Shown one piece after another: positions 48,803 through 57,410 of a stretch of DNA of 64,000 bases (the first letter of the stretch is position 1; the number at the start of each line of letters is the position of its first letter). Under the pieces are notes generated by a model. It searched no databases and had not been told where the DNA came from. It saw only the letters and a list, made by a program, of their open reading frames with translations. The translations under genes were made by a program, and so were the position numbers. Source of the DNA: JAENVT01 sp039931555 (GTDB lineage: Bacteria > Actinomycetota > Acidimicrobiia > Acidimicrobiales > Ilumatobacteraceae); assembly GCA_039931555.1 (NCBI GenBank), contig JBDTRP010000104.1:1-64000 (forward strand), read 5' to 3'.

Positions 48803-49560
48803 CATCGATCGATCTGTCTCCAACCGCGGCACGCGCGGCCGGGCGCGAACCCATGTTGGTGGTCGACGACATCCACGTCTACTACGGCAACATCGCCGCG
48901 GTGAAAGGCATCTCGCTGACGGTCTATCCCGGCGAGATCGTCACCCTCATCGGTGGCAACGGTGCCGGCAAGTCGACGACGATGCGCACGATCTCCGGTC
49001 TGTTGAAGCCCAAGCGCGGCGACGTGCACTTCGAGGGAAAGAAGGTTTCGGGGTTGAAGGGCCATGAGGTCGCACAGCGCGGCATCGCCCAGAGCCCTGA
49101 AGGTCGACGCATCTTCCCGCGCATGACCGTCACCGAGAACCTCGAGCTCGGCGCGTTCCTGCGCAACGACAAGCCCGGGATCGCCACCGACATGGATCGA
49201 GTGTTCGAGTTGTTCCCGCGCCTCAAGGAACGACTGACGCAGAAGGCCGGAACGCTGTCGGGTGGCGAGCAGCAGATGCTGGCCATGGGTCGTGCGCTCA
49301 TGGCCCAACCACGCCTGTTGCTGCTCGACGAGCCGTCGATGGGCCTGGCGCCGGTGTTGGTCGACGTGGTCTTCGAGACCATCAGAAAGGTCAACGAGCA
49401 GGGCACCACGGTGCTGCTCGTGGAGCAGAACGCCCTCGTGGCGTTGAACATCGCCGACCATGCGTATGTGCTCGAGACCGGTCTCATCACGCTGGAGGGG
49501 CCGGCCAAGGAGTTGGCCCACAACGACGAGGTTCGCAAGGCATACCTCGGCGAGGATTAG
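48799..49560 (+). CDS. livF: Branched-chain amino-acid ABC transporter ATPase LivF
   Basis: A 253-aa ATPase. Walker A is IGGNGAGKST, the family segment is GIAQSPEGRRIFPRMTVTENL, the signature is LSGGEQQMLAMGRAL, Walker B is LLLLDEPSMGLAP, and the switch is VLLVEQNA. The N-terminal ~18 residues before VVDDIHVYYGNI are longer than usual. This is the last gene of livKHMGF. Downstream the next gene is convergent (secreted Ig-like protein). Confidence 0.95.
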   Translation: MTSIDLSPTAARAAGREPMLVVDDIHVYYGNIAAVKGISLTVYPGEIVTLIGGNGAGKSTTMRTISGLLKPKRGDVHFEGKKVSGLKGHEVAQRGIAQSPEGRRIFPRMTVTENLELGAFLRNDKPGIATDMDRVFELFPRLKERLTQKAGTLSGGEQQMLAMGRALMAQPRLLLLDEPSMGLAPVLVDVVFETIRKVNEQGTTVLLVEQNALVALNIADHAYVLETGLITLEGPAKELAHNDEVRKAYLGED

Positions 49561-49584
49561 TCACCCATTCTGGTCGTCGGGTTG

Positions 49585-50274
49585 CTAGCCGCGTCGCTGG
49601 GCCCGGCTCCAGAACGCGAATCCGATCGCCGCGACTCCGAGGGTGACGGCGATTCCAACGGTGACCGCACGTCGCCCGTCGACATTGCCAGGGTCACCTG
49701 GTGCAGGTGTCGTCGACAGCGTCGGGAGAGTCGCAACATGCTCGTCGGGGATGTCCGCGGGAAGAACCGGTGGTGGCACGGTGCCCTCCGGCGCGGTGTC
49801 GGGCGGCGGGGGCCCGAAGGTTGCGACGGTTGCCTCCGCCGGTCCGACGGGCGTCGCGCTGGAGATCGTCAGGGCGACGTCGGTGGTCAGCCGCGCATCG
49901 CCGGCGCCCAAGAGCGCAAGGTTTGCCTTGCCAGGCTCCAACGAGGCGGGGATCACGACCTCGACCTTGAACGCATAGTCGCTTCCCGCCGACCCGGTGG
50001 CGACGACGAACTCGTTGTCCCCCTGGTCGATCACGACGACCAGCCCGGTCAGTGGTTGGCCCAACGGTCCGACACCCGGCGGCACCGTTCCCGTGTCGAA
50101 GCAATCGTCACCGAAGTACCGCCCGGTCACAGTCAGCAGGCCGCCTCGGGCGACCCGTTCTGGCTTGGCCGTGACGGTCGGCGCGACGCAGCTCGCTGCT
50201 GCCGAGCGAGCCGAGACCAGAGGCGCGGCAAGCATCGCCGCAACTGCGAAACAGAGGACCCCGAGCAGTCTCAC
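49585..50274 (-). CDS. Exported protein with Ig-like domain and C-terminal membrane anchor
   Basis: A 229-aa protein. A cleavable signal peptide (MRLLGVLCFAVAAMLAAPLV, about 27 aa) is followed by an Ig-like/IPT-type beta domain (about 30-140; VTAKPERVARGGLLTVTG and DYAFKVEVVIPASLEPG), a Pro/Thr-rich linker (~145-195), and a C-terminal hydrophobic segment (VTVGIAVTLGVAAIGFAFW) with a basic end. It is probably cell-surface anchored. Two cysteines (SCVAP, DDCFD) may form a disulfide. Function is unknown. It is upstream of, and on the same strand as, nothing clearly related. Confidence 0.65.
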   Translation of the reverse strand: MRLLGVLCFAVAAMLAAPLVSARSAAASCVAPTVTAKPERVARGGLLTVTGRYFGDDCFDTGTVPPGVGPLGQPLTGLVVVIDQGDNEFVVATGSAGSDYAFKVEVVIPASLEPGKANLALLGAGDARLTTDVALTISSATPVGPAEATVATFGPPPPDTAPEGTVPPPVLPADIPDEHVATLPTLSTTPAPGDPGNVDGRRAVTVGIAVTLGVAAIGFAFWSRAQRRG

Positions 50275-50276
50275 TC

Positions 50277-51251
50277 TCAGCGCTGCTTGACCGCCATGAG
50301 GCAGGCCATCTCGTAGACAGCCGTTGCCGCAGCAAGCGAGGTGATCTCGGCATGGTCGTACGCAGGGGCGACCTCCACGACGTCGCCCGACACCAGGTTC
50401 AGGCCCGCCAATCCACGCAGGATCATCACCAGCTCGCGGCTGGTCATGCCGGCGATCTCCGGGGTGCCGGTGCCAGGCGCGTGCGCAGGATCGAGCACAT
50501 CGATGTCGATCGAGAGATACATCGGGCGGTCACCGACACGGGTACGAATTCGCTGGGCCACCTCGTCGACGCCGAGCCGCTCGATGTCGTCGCAGCTGAT
50601 CATCGAGAAGCCCAGCGCAGCATCGTCGACGTAGTCCGACGGCGAGTAGATCGGGCCGCGGATCCCGACGTGCATCGAGGCCTCGGTATCGAACAGGCCC
50701 TCCTCGGCCGCACGGCGAAAAGGAGTCCCGTGGGTGAAGCGTTCGCCGAAGTACACGTCCCAGGTGTCGAGATGGGCATCGAAGTGCACGAGCGCGACCT
50801 TGCCGAAGCGGCGGTGCATCGCCTTCAGCAGGGCGTAGGCGATCGTGTGATCTCCACCGATGGTGATCAACCCATCGACCGGATGCGGGCCGTCAGCGGT
50901 GCCGAGCAGCTCGCCGGCCCGCTCCTCGATCGCGGCGAGCGATTCGGAGATCGAGTACGGGTTGCAGGCGACATCCCCGGCGTCGGCGAACTGCAGGTTG
51001 GCGAACGGCTGCACGTCGAACTGCGGGTGGTACTGCGGCCGAATGGCCCGCGATGCCTGACGCACTGCCATCGGGCCAAAGCGCGCCCCCGGGCGAAAGC
51101 TGACCCCTCCATCAAACGGCGCGCCGAGGATGGCGACGTCGCATCGATCGACGTCGCGCAGCTCGGGCAGCCGCACGAACGTCGACGATCCCGCATAGCG
51201 AGGCATGGTCGTGGCTGCGACGGGTTGGATCGGGGCGGGCGGATCGGTCAC
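50277..51251 (-). CDS. Agmatinase/arginase-family ureohydrolase
   Basis: A 324-aa binuclear-Mn ureohydrolase. Metal ligands are His135 (GGDHT), Asp158, His160 and Asp162 (HFDAHLDTWD), and Asp249 and Asp251 (SIDIDVLDPAHAPGTGTPE). The signature fits agmatinase or guanidinobutyrase/guanidinopropionase rather than arginase. GTG 51251 is preferred since homologues have a ~15-20 aa leader before MPRYAGSSTF and TACAGT ends 8 nt upstream. It is divergent from a FAD oxidoreductase by 13 bp. The context suggests nitrogen release from a guanidino compound. Confidence 0.85.
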   Translation of the reverse strand: MTDPPAPIQPVAATTMPRYAGSSTFVRLPELRDVDRCDVAILGAPFDGGVSFRPGARFGPMAVRQASRAIRPQYHPQFDVQPFANLQFADAGDVACNPYSISESLAAIEERAGELLGTADGPHPVDGLITIGGDHTIAYALLKAMHRRFGKVALVHFDAHLDTWDVYFGERFTHGTPFRRAAEEGLFDTEASMHVGIRGPIYSPSDYVDDAALGFSMISCDDIERLGVDEVAQRIRTRVGDRPMYLSIDIDVLDPAHAPGTGTPEIAGMTSRELVMILRGLAGLNLVSGDVVEVAPAYDHAEITSLAAATAVYEMACLMAVKQR

Positions 51252-51259
51252 ACTCGGAG

Positions 51260-51265
51260 ACTGTA
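51260..51265 (-). promoter_or_regulatory. -10 element TACAGT, agmatinase gene
   Basis: On the minus strand TACAGT ends 8 nt before GTG 51251. It overlaps the first base of the divergent FAD-oxidoreductase ATG (51265). Confidence 0.4.
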
Positions 51266-52425
51266 TGACGTTGGACCGATCGCTTCCTGATCGCGCCGAG
51301 GTGGTGATCATCGGCGGTGGTGTGATGGGCGCCAGCGCGGCCTTCCATCTCGCCGAAGCCGGCGTGACCGATGTGCTGCTGCTCGAGGCCGACCAGTTGT
51401 CGTGCGGGTCGACATCGAAGTCGGCCGGCGGCGTGCGCTTGCAGTTCTCCGATGAGATCAACATCGCCCTGGCATTGCGATCCATGGATGCGTTCGAGCG
51501 CTTCGCCGAGCGGCCGGGCGCCGACATCGGGTTGCAGCAGGTCGGCTACCTGTTCTTGCTGACCGACCCGGCCGATGTCGCCGCGTTCGAACAGAACACC
51601 GCCTTGCAGAACTCGATGGGCGTGCCGAGTCGCATGATCTCCGCCGCCGAGGCCGGAGCCCTGTCGACGCTCGCTCATGTCGACGATGTGCTTGCCGCAT
51701 CGATCTGCATGCGCGATGGCCACGCCACACCCGATGCCGTGGTGCTGGGCTATGCGACAGCAGCGCGCGCCCTGGGCACCTCCATCGCCACGCAATGCCC
51801 CGTCACCGGGATCGACGTCGACGGCGATGAGATCACGTGTGTGCACACGCCCCGCGGATCGATATCGACATCGACGGTGATCTGCGCGGCAGGGGCTTGG
51901 TCGCCACACATCGCCGCGATGGCCGGTGTGGACCTGCCGGTGCGGCCCGTGGCCCGGCCGATCTGGTACACGGAGCCGATGCCGAACCGACCGGCGCATG
52001 TGCCCATGACAATCGATTTCTCCACCGGTTTCTACTTCCACACGGAAGGCCCCGGCCTGTTGTTCGGCATGGCTGATCCGCACCAACCCGCCGGGTTCGA
52101 CGCACCGATGCGCCCCGACTGGCTTGAGGTGGTCGGTGACGTCGTGGCCCATCGTGCGCCATCATTGCTCGACGTCGGGATCGCCGGCGGCTGGCACGGG
52201 TTCTACGAGACCACGCCCGACCACAACGCGCTGATCGGCGAGTCGGCGGCGGTGTCGCGGTTCATCTATGCGACGGGGTTCTCCGGGCATGGCTTCCTGA
52301 TGGGCCCTGCCGTGGGCGAGGTGTTGCGGGATCTGGTGCTGGGTCAGGCACCTGCGGTCGACGTCAGCGGTTTCGACGTCGAACGGTTCAAAGGTGAAAC
52401 CCGCCCCGAGCACAACATCGTCTAG
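51265..52425 (+). CDS. FAD-dependent amine/amino-acid oxidoreductase (DAO family)
   Basis: A 386-aa flavoprotein. The FAD-binding Rossmann start is VVIIGGGVMGASAAFHLAEAG. The substrate domain has TSKSAGGVRLQFSDE. The C-terminus is GEVLRDLVLGQAP with ATGFSGHGFLMGPA. It fits the sarcosine-oxidase-beta/glycine-oxidase/D-hydroxyproline-dehydrogenase group of DAO proteins. ATG 51265 is the start. It is divergent from the agmatinase gene. One of two such oxidases in this region (other: 59375-60622). It could oxidise a D-amino acid, hydroxyproline epimer or N-methyl amino acid. Confidence 0.85.
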   Translation: MTLDRSLPDRAEVVIIGGGVMGASAAFHLAEAGVTDVLLLEADQLSCGSTSKSAGGVRLQFSDEINIALALRSMDAFERFAERPGADIGLQQVGYLFLLTDPADVAAFEQNTALQNSMGVPSRMISAAEAGALSTLAHVDDVLAASICMRDGHATPDAVVLGYATAARALGTSIATQCPVTGIDVDGDEITCVHTPRGSISTSTVICAAGAWSPHIAAMAGVDLPVRPVARPIWYTEPMPNRPAHVPMTIDFSTGFYFHTEGPGLLFGMADPHQPAGFDAPMRPDWLEVVGDVVAHRAPSLLDVGIAGGWHGFYETTPDHNALIGESAAVSRFIYATGFSGHGFLMGPAVGEVLRDLVLGQAPAVDVSGFDVERFKGETRPEHNIV

Positions 52426-52434
52426 CCCCGCCGA

Positions 52435-52536
52435 GGCTGTGCGGGCGAGGTGTGAGTAGTCCCAGTACCGAAATCGCGCTCGACGTGGCTGTGCGGGCGC
52501 GGTGTGAGTAGTCCCAGTACCGAAATCGCGCCCGAC
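52435..52536. repeat. Two tandem 50-bp repeats between convergent genes
   Basis: Units at 52435-52484 and 52487-52536 begin GGCTGTGCGGGCG and share GTGTGAGTAGTCCCAGTACC and CGAAATCGCGC. They differ at a few positions. Unit 2 has arms CGGGCGCG and CGCGCCCG, 8 bp and perfect, around a 25-nt loop; unit 1 pairs at 6 of 8. They lie between the convergent FAD oxidoreductase and enolase-superfamily genes. They may be a bidirectional terminator or a dispersed repeat family. No CRISPR-like spacing is present. Confidence 0.7.
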
Positions 52537-52540
52537 TGGG

Positions 52541-53647
52541 TCAGGTCCAGGTGGCGACGGGGGCGCCGAGGACGGTGGTGTCGACCGTGATACCGAGGCC
52601 CGGCGTGGTCGGCGCGGCGCCACGACCGTTGCTCGAGCGTGGCAGATACCCGGCGAGGTGGTTGTCGGTCCAGTCGTTCATGAACGAGACGGCGAACAGC
52701 GCGTGCGGGGGAGTGCTTGCTCCGAGATGGCTGACTGCCGCCGAGGTGAGGTCGCCGCCCCAACTGTCCTCGATGGTCAAACGAATGCCGAGCTCCACTG
52801 CGACATCGCGGACCAACTTGGCATTGGTCAGGCCGCCGACCCGGTTGAGCTTGAGGTTGATCGCCTCCATGCCCCCGGCCTGCGCCGCCTCGACCAGCGC
52901 GGCGACGTCGGTGATGACCTCGTCGAGCACGAACGGGATCGTCGTGTTGCGGCGGACCAGGAGGCACTCAGCCAATGTCGGGCACGGCTGTTCGAGGTAC
53001 AGGCGCTCGGCGCCGTCCATCATCCGTGCTGCGACCACGGCATCTTGACGACGCCATCCACCGTTCGCATCGGCCAGGATCAGATCGTCGTCGTCGGTCG
53101 CTTCGACCACCGCCAAGCTGGCGCGGGCGTCTGCGCGAGGATCGTTGCCCACCTTCAACTGGAAGTGATGGATGCCGAGGTCGCGCTGCTCGAGAGTGAA
53201 CGCCACCATGGACTCCGCGTCGCCCAGGGGGACCGCCTTGTACAGCGGCATGTCGGCGGCCAAGCGGCCGCCGATCAGGTCGACCACAGGTCGACCGACC
53301 GCCTTGCCGTAGATGTCCCAGCAGGCGACGTCGAGCGGGCTCTTCGCGTAGTTGTGGCCCATCAGCGCCTCACGCATCCGCTTGTTGACGTCGGCGAGGT
53401 TCGTCGGGTCCGCACCGATCAGCGCTGGCGCCAACTCGTGCAACGCGGGCACCGCGCCGCGCGCGTGTGCCGGGAGGTACGTCGACCCGAGTGGACACGT
53501 CTCGGCCCACCCGTCGAGGCCTTCATCGGTGACGATCCGCACCACGGTGCTGGTCAGCGTCTTCACCACCCGCCCGCCCGACATCACGTAGGTGCCGTAG
53601 CGGTACCCGAGCTCGTAGGTGTATGCCTCGACGGATGTGATCTGCAT
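52541..53647 (-). CDS. Enolase-superfamily enzyme, MLE-type active site (hydroxyproline dehydratase/epimerase-like)
   Basis: A 368-aa protein of the mandelate racemase/muconate cycloisomerase group. The beta-2 base is Lys165 (HFQLKVG). Metal ligands are Asp193 (LADANGG), Glu219 (YLEQPCP) and Asp242 (LDEVI). The opposing base is Lys266 (INLKLNRVGG). The Lys/Lys pair is the MLE/dipeptide-epimerase style, and it also occurs in cis-3-hydroxy-L-proline dehydratases and hydroxyproline-betaine epimerases. The neighbouring hydroxyproline-type genes make such a role most likely. ATG 53647 is supported by TACGGT ending 7 nt upstream. Confidence 0.8.
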   Translation of the reverse strand: MQITSVEAYTYELGYRYGTYVMSGGRVVKTLTSTVVRIVTDEGLDGWAETCPLGSTYLPAHARGAVPALHELAPALIGADPTNLADVNKRMREALMGHNYAKSPLDVACWDIYGKAVGRPVVDLIGGRLAADMPLYKAVPLGDAESMVAFTLEQRDLGIHHFQLKVGNDPRADARASLAVVEATDDDDLILADANGGWRRQDAVVAARMMDGAERLYLEQPCPTLAECLLVRRNTTIPFVLDEVITDVAALVEAAQAGGMEAINLKLNRVGGLTNAKLVRDVAVELGIRLTIEDSWGGDLTSAAVSHLGASTPPHALFAVSFMNDWTDNHLAGYLPRSSNGRGAAPTTPGLGITVDTTVLGAPVATWT

Positions 53648-53654
53648 GCGTGGC

Positions 53655-53660
53655 ACCGTA
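53655..53660 (-). promoter_or_regulatory. -10 element TACGGT, probable leaderless promoter
   Basis: On the minus strand TACGGT ends 7 nt before ATG 53647 of the enolase-superfamily gene. Confidence 0.5.
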
Positions 53661-53740
53661 ACGCCGGAGTTGCGGCGGTGCGAGATCGACCGACGACGTC
53701 ACTGAGATCGGTGCCCCGCCGCCCTCAACGAGGCGCCAGC

Positions 53741-53784
53741 GGTCAGGCGCTGACCGTCTTAGAGACGGTGGTGCCGCGACCACC
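53741..53784. repeat. Three overlapping, mutually exclusive stem-loops
   Basis: Stem A is GGTCAG-GCG-CTGACC (53741-53755). Stem B is CCGTCT-TAG-AGACGG (53754-53768). Stem C is GGTGGT-GCCGCG-ACCACC (53767-53784). Each neighbouring pair shares two bases, so only alternating stems can form. The block lies between the hydrolase stop (53819) and the promoter of the enolase-superfamily gene, so it is probably in the hydrolase 3' region. It may be a terminator with alternative folds or a protein-binding array. Confidence 0.4.
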
Positions 53785-53818
53785 TACCTAGGTTCGACAC
53801 GTTGCCTCCTGTCGAAGG

Positions 53819-54562
53819 TCATGCCGTCGTGAACTCGTCGATCAGCCGGGCGACGATGGTCGGTGCCTCGAGCGGGGTCAGGTGACGGAGGCGGTTCAGG
53901 ATCATCGACCGCCCGTTCGGTAGCGCCGCGGCGAGCGCCGCTGTCATCGCCGGCGTCGAGCGCTGGTCACCGCGGCCCGTGACAACCAACGTCGGCGCGA
54001 CGATGCCGCCAACGCGGTCGGCCAACTCGGCGTCGGCGGTTGCGAACACCTCGTAGGCATCGGCGTAAGCGCGGTCGTCGTTGTCGACCAGACGCTGCCG
54101 GACGAACGCGATCACGTCGGGTCGAGCCGCAGCAAAGCTCGGAGTGAACCATCGTTCGATCGCCGGCCCGATCATCGTCGTCAGCCCGCCTGTGCGCACC
54201 TCGGCAACTCGATCGACGATCGCTCGACGTTCGTCGGGCGACCGATCGTAGACCCCGTTCAAGAGCACCATCCGGCGAATCCGAAACGATGTGTCGGACA
54301 ACGCCAGACCCTGGGCGACCAGCGCACCCATCGAGAACCCGACCAGGTCGATGTCGCAGTGCAACGCGTCGACCACTGCTGCCAACTGGTCGACGAAGGT
54401 GTCGAGTGTGTACGGCCCGGCGGGTTTCGCCGCGCCGCCGTGGCCGACCAGGTCGTAGGCGATCGTGCGACGTCGGGGCAGAACGGCCATCACCGGTAGC
54501 CACATCGTGTGGTCCAGTCCGACGCCGTGCACCAAGACCAACGGCGTGGAAGTAGGCCTCAT
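53819..54562 (-). CDS. Alpha/beta-fold hydrolase
   Basis: A 247-aa serine hydrolase. The HG oxyanion motif (LVHGVGLDH), nucleophile Ser in GFSMG, acid Asp in VVTGRGDQRS and His in RHLTPLEAP form a complete triad in order. It resembles the 3-oxoadipate-enol-lactonase/hydrolase group in size and opening; substrate is unknown. The ATG overlaps the stop of the LLM gene by 4 bp, so the two form an operon. There is no signal peptide. Confidence 0.85.
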   Translation of the reverse strand: MRPTSTPLVLVHGVGLDHTMWLPVMAVLPRRRTIAYDLVGHGGAAKPAGPYTLDTFVDQLAAVVDALHCDIDLVGFSMGALVAQGLALSDTSFRIRRMVLLNGVYDRSPDERRAIVDRVAEVRTGGLTTMIGPAIERWFTPSFAAARPDVIAFVRQRLVDNDDRAYADAYEVFATADAELADRVGGIVAPTLVVTGRGDQRSTPAMTAALAAALPNGRSMILNRLRHLTPLEAPTIVARLIDEFTTA

Positions 54563-55605
54563 GCAGTCGAGTCGGCAAACGCCGGCATCACTTCATCGAT
54601 GAACAGTTGCAGCGAGCGCTTCTGATCCGGGATCGGGGCGCCATAGCTGGCGCAGTACAAGAAGTCGACACCGAGTTGCTCGTAGGCGCGGAGCTTGCCG
54701 ATCACCTCGCCGGGGGTGCCGAACATCAAGTGCTCGCGCAGGGTCGCCGGAGCGTATTCGTCGCGGTGTTCGAGCTGCTGGAGATCGATTCGCTCGGCGA
54801 AGCCGTTGTCGACATCGCCGAGCTGCTTGAAGAGGTTCTCGAACTGGCCGGCCTGACGCTGCACGGACGCGATGTAGCGGGCGGCGTCACGCTCGTCGGC
54901 CCACACTGCCGAGTAGCGCATCGCGACCATCCTCGGTCGCGGAACCCCCGGCGCCTTGTCGAGTGCATCGTCCATCCGTGAGGCATAGGCCTGTAGCTCG
55001 GCGAAGGGTCGCATCAATGGCCAGCACATGATGTTGCAGTCGTTGGCCACCGCCCAGTCGTACGTGTCGGGGTCGCGTGCCGCGACCCAGATCGGGGGAT
55101 GCGGACTTTGAACGGGTTTCGGGCATGACGTCGATGTGGGGAACGACCAGCGATCGCCGTCGTGGGCGTAGTCGCCGGCCCACAATGCCTTCACTGCGGG
55201 CAGCAGTTCGCGTAGCGCGGCGCTGGCCCCGGCCGAGTCGAGACCCGGCACAATCCGGTCGAACTCGCGCTGGTACGCGCCACGGCCGAGACCGAGCTCC
55301 AACCGCCCGCCGCTGAGCAGATCGAGGAGAGCAGATTCACCCGCGAGCCGAATCGGGTTCCAGTACGCAGCGACGGCAACTGCGGTGCCGAGTCGGATCC
55401 GCTCAGTGTGGGCCGCCCACCATGCGAGCAGTTGGAACGGGCCGGGGGCGATGGTCATCTCGATGGCGTGGTGTTCGGCCGCCCAGGCCGTATCGAAACC
55501 GGCCGCGTCGGCCATCTGCACCATCTCCAACACGTGGTCGGCGACCGCTCGCATGTCGTCAGTCGGGTCCATCCGTTCGAGGTTGATCGCCAGGCTGAAT
55601 CTCAT
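54559..55605 (-). CDS. Luciferase-like (LLM) F420/flavin-dependent oxidoreductase
   Basis: A 348-aa TIM-barrel flavin-dependent monooxygenase-type protein. Family features are the N-terminal AGFDTAWAAEHHAIE, the segment IRLGTAVAVAAYWNP, GRLELGLGRGAYQREFD, the central PKPVQSPHPPIWVAARDPD, and the C-terminal MFGTPGEVIGKLRAYEQLG. It may use FMN or F420; actinobacteria have both. The ATG at 55605 is not strongly supported by a -10. It is translationally coupled to the alpha/beta hydrolase. Probably a small oxygenase-hydrolase operon. Confidence 0.85.
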   Translation of the reverse strand: MRFSLAINLERMDPTDDMRAVADHVLEMVQMADAAGFDTAWAAEHHAIEMTIAPGPFQLLAWWAAHTERIRLGTAVAVAAYWNPIRLAGESALLDLLSGGRLELGLGRGAYQREFDRIVPGLDSAGASAALRELLPAVKALWAGDYAHDGDRWSFPTSTSCPKPVQSPHPPIWVAARDPDTYDWAVANDCNIMCWPLMRPFAELQAYASRMDDALDKAPGVPRPRMVAMRYSAVWADERDAARYIASVQRQAGQFENLFKQLGDVDNGFAERIDLQQLEHRDEYAPATLREHLMFGTPGEVIGKLRAYEQLGVDFLYCASYGAPIPDQKRSLQLFIDEVMPAFADSTA

Positions 55606-55652
55606 TCCGCAGTTCTAGTTCTCGCACTGGTCGGGTATGGCATGCTGCCGAG

Positions 55653-56531
55653 GTGCCGCACGCCTCGTACGTCGCTTCAGGCGACAGCCCATTGTCCCCA
55701 GTGGTTGCAGTGATCTCGCGGCTCGCGTCCGAGACGCATCGTCGAAGGACCGTCACCGACATGATCGTGCCGGTGCGATCCGGTCACGCATTTGCGGTGA
55801 CGGCAGGGCAGATCGTGCGATTCTCGACCGTCGATGGGCCCCAGGTCGTCGACCTCAACCTGTGGGCACGCGAGGATCCCCGTGAGCGGTTCTGGGCCGC
55901 TCGCACCCGCCAGTTCTACGGAACCCATGTCACGACAGGCCACATGCTGTGGAGCAACCTGCCATTCCTTCGTCCAATGGTCACGTTCATCGCCGACACG
56001 GTCGGCTACGGCCGCGACGAGGACGACGCGGGGTGTCACGACCTGCTCGGTACGCGGTGCGACCCATATGTGAATCAACTGCTCAGTGGCGCCGCCTACG
56101 ACTTCCACTGCCATTCGAACCTCACTCGCGCGGTGGCCCAATTCGGTCTCACGGAGTTCGACGTGCACGATGTGATCAACCTCTTCCAGGTCACTGGTCT
56201 GATGCCCGACGACAAGCGCTACTTCATGAAGACGTGCCCCGCACATCCGGGCGACTATGTGGAGCTACTCGCGGAGATCGATCTGTTGATGGCGATCTCT
56301 CTGTGTCCCGGTGGCGATCTTGCGGTTCCCCTGTGGGGCGAAGGCTCAGACGCCGAACCGAATTGCAACCCCCTGCGCGTCGAAGTGTTCCAGCCCGACG
56401 ACGAACTGTTGCATGACTGGAAGCCCGCCGAGCGCGCCGCGTATCGCGGGGTGACGGGCCTCCGTCACGGGTACGCGGCGCCGGCCGATCCGCCTCCACC
56501 GCTGACAGAGCGCGTCCCGGTCGAAGACTGA
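55653..56531 (+). CDS. DUF1989 (urea-carboxylase-associated) family protein
   Basis: A 292-aa protein of the DUF1989 family, often near urea carboxylase and amino-acid catabolism. Recognisable segments are PVRSGHAFAVTAGQIVRF, STVDGPQVVDLNLWARED, and the metal-binding-like Cys/His-rich centre (CHDLLGTRCDPYVN and DFHCHSNLTRAVAQFG). The C-terminus has GGDLAVPLWGEGSDAEPNCNPLRVEVF. GTG 55653 is used; a shorter start at 55761 is possible, and the first ~35 residues are not conserved. It is followed by an EamA permease gene 10 bp downstream. It probably belongs with the amino-acid catabolic region. Confidence 0.75.
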   Translation: MPHASYVASGDSPLSPVVAVISRLASETHRRRTVTDMIVPVRSGHAFAVTAGQIVRFSTVDGPQVVDLNLWAREDPRERFWAARTRQFYGTHVTTGHMLWSNLPFLRPMVTFIADTVGYGRDEDDAGCHDLLGTRCDPYVNQLLSGAAYDFHCHSNLTRAVAQFGLTEFDVHDVINLFQVTGLMPDDKRYFMKTCPAHPGDYVELLAEIDLLMAISLCPGGDLAVPLWGEGSDAEPNCNPLRVEVFQPDDELLHDWKPAERAAYRGVTGLRHGYAAPADPPPPLTERVPVED

Positions 56532-56541
56532 GGCGTCGACG

Positions 56542-57372
56542 ATGGGGGTGCTTCTTGGCGTTGTCGCGGGGATCTTGCTGGGCGTCAGCGACTTTGCGGC
56601 CAATCGTGCCTCGCGGACGATCAGTTCGGTATCGGTCAGCCGCACCAACCTCGCCGTCTCGGGTTTGATCGCACCACTGCTGCTGTTCGTCAAGCCCGTC
56701 GAATGGACGCTGCGCGATGTGATCTTGAGCACCGTCTCAGGCGTCACGTTGTCGGGCGGACTCGTGATGCTCTACCGCGGCTACACCGTGGCCCGCATGG
56801 GTATCGTTGCCCCGACTGCGTCGGTGCTGCTGGCAGCGGTACCCGTTCTGTACGACCTCAGCAGGGGGCACACTCCCACCACGCTCGCAGCGTGCGGCAT
56901 GGTCCTCGGACTGCTGGCACTGGTGCTCACCACGTATCAGCGAGGTGGGATGGGCAGCGTGAAGATCGGGGTGATCCTCGGTGTCGGCGCCGGCTTGCTG
57001 TTCGGCATCGCGTTCACCCTGACGTCGGAGACGTCGGACGCTGCCGGGCTGTCGCCGGTGATGATCCAACGACTTTCCGGTCTGCTGTTCCTGACCGCCC
57101 TGCAACCGTTCGACAAAGCACCCATCCTCGCCTGGCGGGCCCCGGCGCGGATCTGGGGGATCGGCTCCGGCCTCGCCGGCGGCGTCGCTCTGGCTTCGCT
57201 GAAGCTCGGGTACATCAGGGGCGCCGCAGGCCCCGTGTCGGTCGCGGCGTCGCAGTTCGCTGCGGTGGCTGTCGTCCTCTCGGTGATCTTCAACAACGAG
57301 CGTCTGCGTACCTGGCAGGCCGTCGGGGTGGCTGCCAGTGGTGTCGGGGTGGCGTTGATGGCGCTCGGCTGA
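56542..57372 (+). CDS. EamA/DMT-superfamily permease
   Basis: A 276-aa inner-membrane protein with ten hydrophobic segments in two EamA repeats: repeat 1 starts LLGVVAGILLGVSDFAANRAS and repeat 2 begins KIGVILGVGAGLLFGIAF. The segment SASVLLAAVPVLYD-like (PTASVLLAAVPVLYD) and the C-terminal SQFAAVAVVLSVIFNNERL are conserved. It follows the DUF1989 gene by 10 bp and precedes the DapA-family gene by 50 bp. It could import or export a proline-like amino acid in this region, inferred from place only. Confidence 0.8.
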   Translation: MGVLLGVVAGILLGVSDFAANRASRTISSVSVSRTNLAVSGLIAPLLLFVKPVEWTLRDVILSTVSGVTLSGGLVMLYRGYTVARMGIVAPTASVLLAAVPVLYDLSRGHTPTTLAACGMVLGLLALVLTTYQRGGMGSVKIGVILGVGAGLLFGIAFTLTSETSDAAGLSPVMIQRLSGLLFLTALQPFDKAPILAWRAPARIWGIGSGLAGGVALASLKLGYIRGAAGPVSVAASQFAAVAVVLSVIFNNERLRTWQAVGVAASGVGVALMALG

Positions 57373-57410
57373 CGACCGGCGTCGCCAACAGACCGCGAGA
57401 TGGCCAGTGG

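Noticed and set aside
52435..52536. Possible CRISPR repeats
   Set aside because: Only two copies, 2-bp separation, no spacers and no cas genes in the window.
53780..53800. tRNA-like T-loop (GGTTCGA) in the 53.7-kb gap
   Set aside because: No matching acceptor, D or anticodon stems around it.
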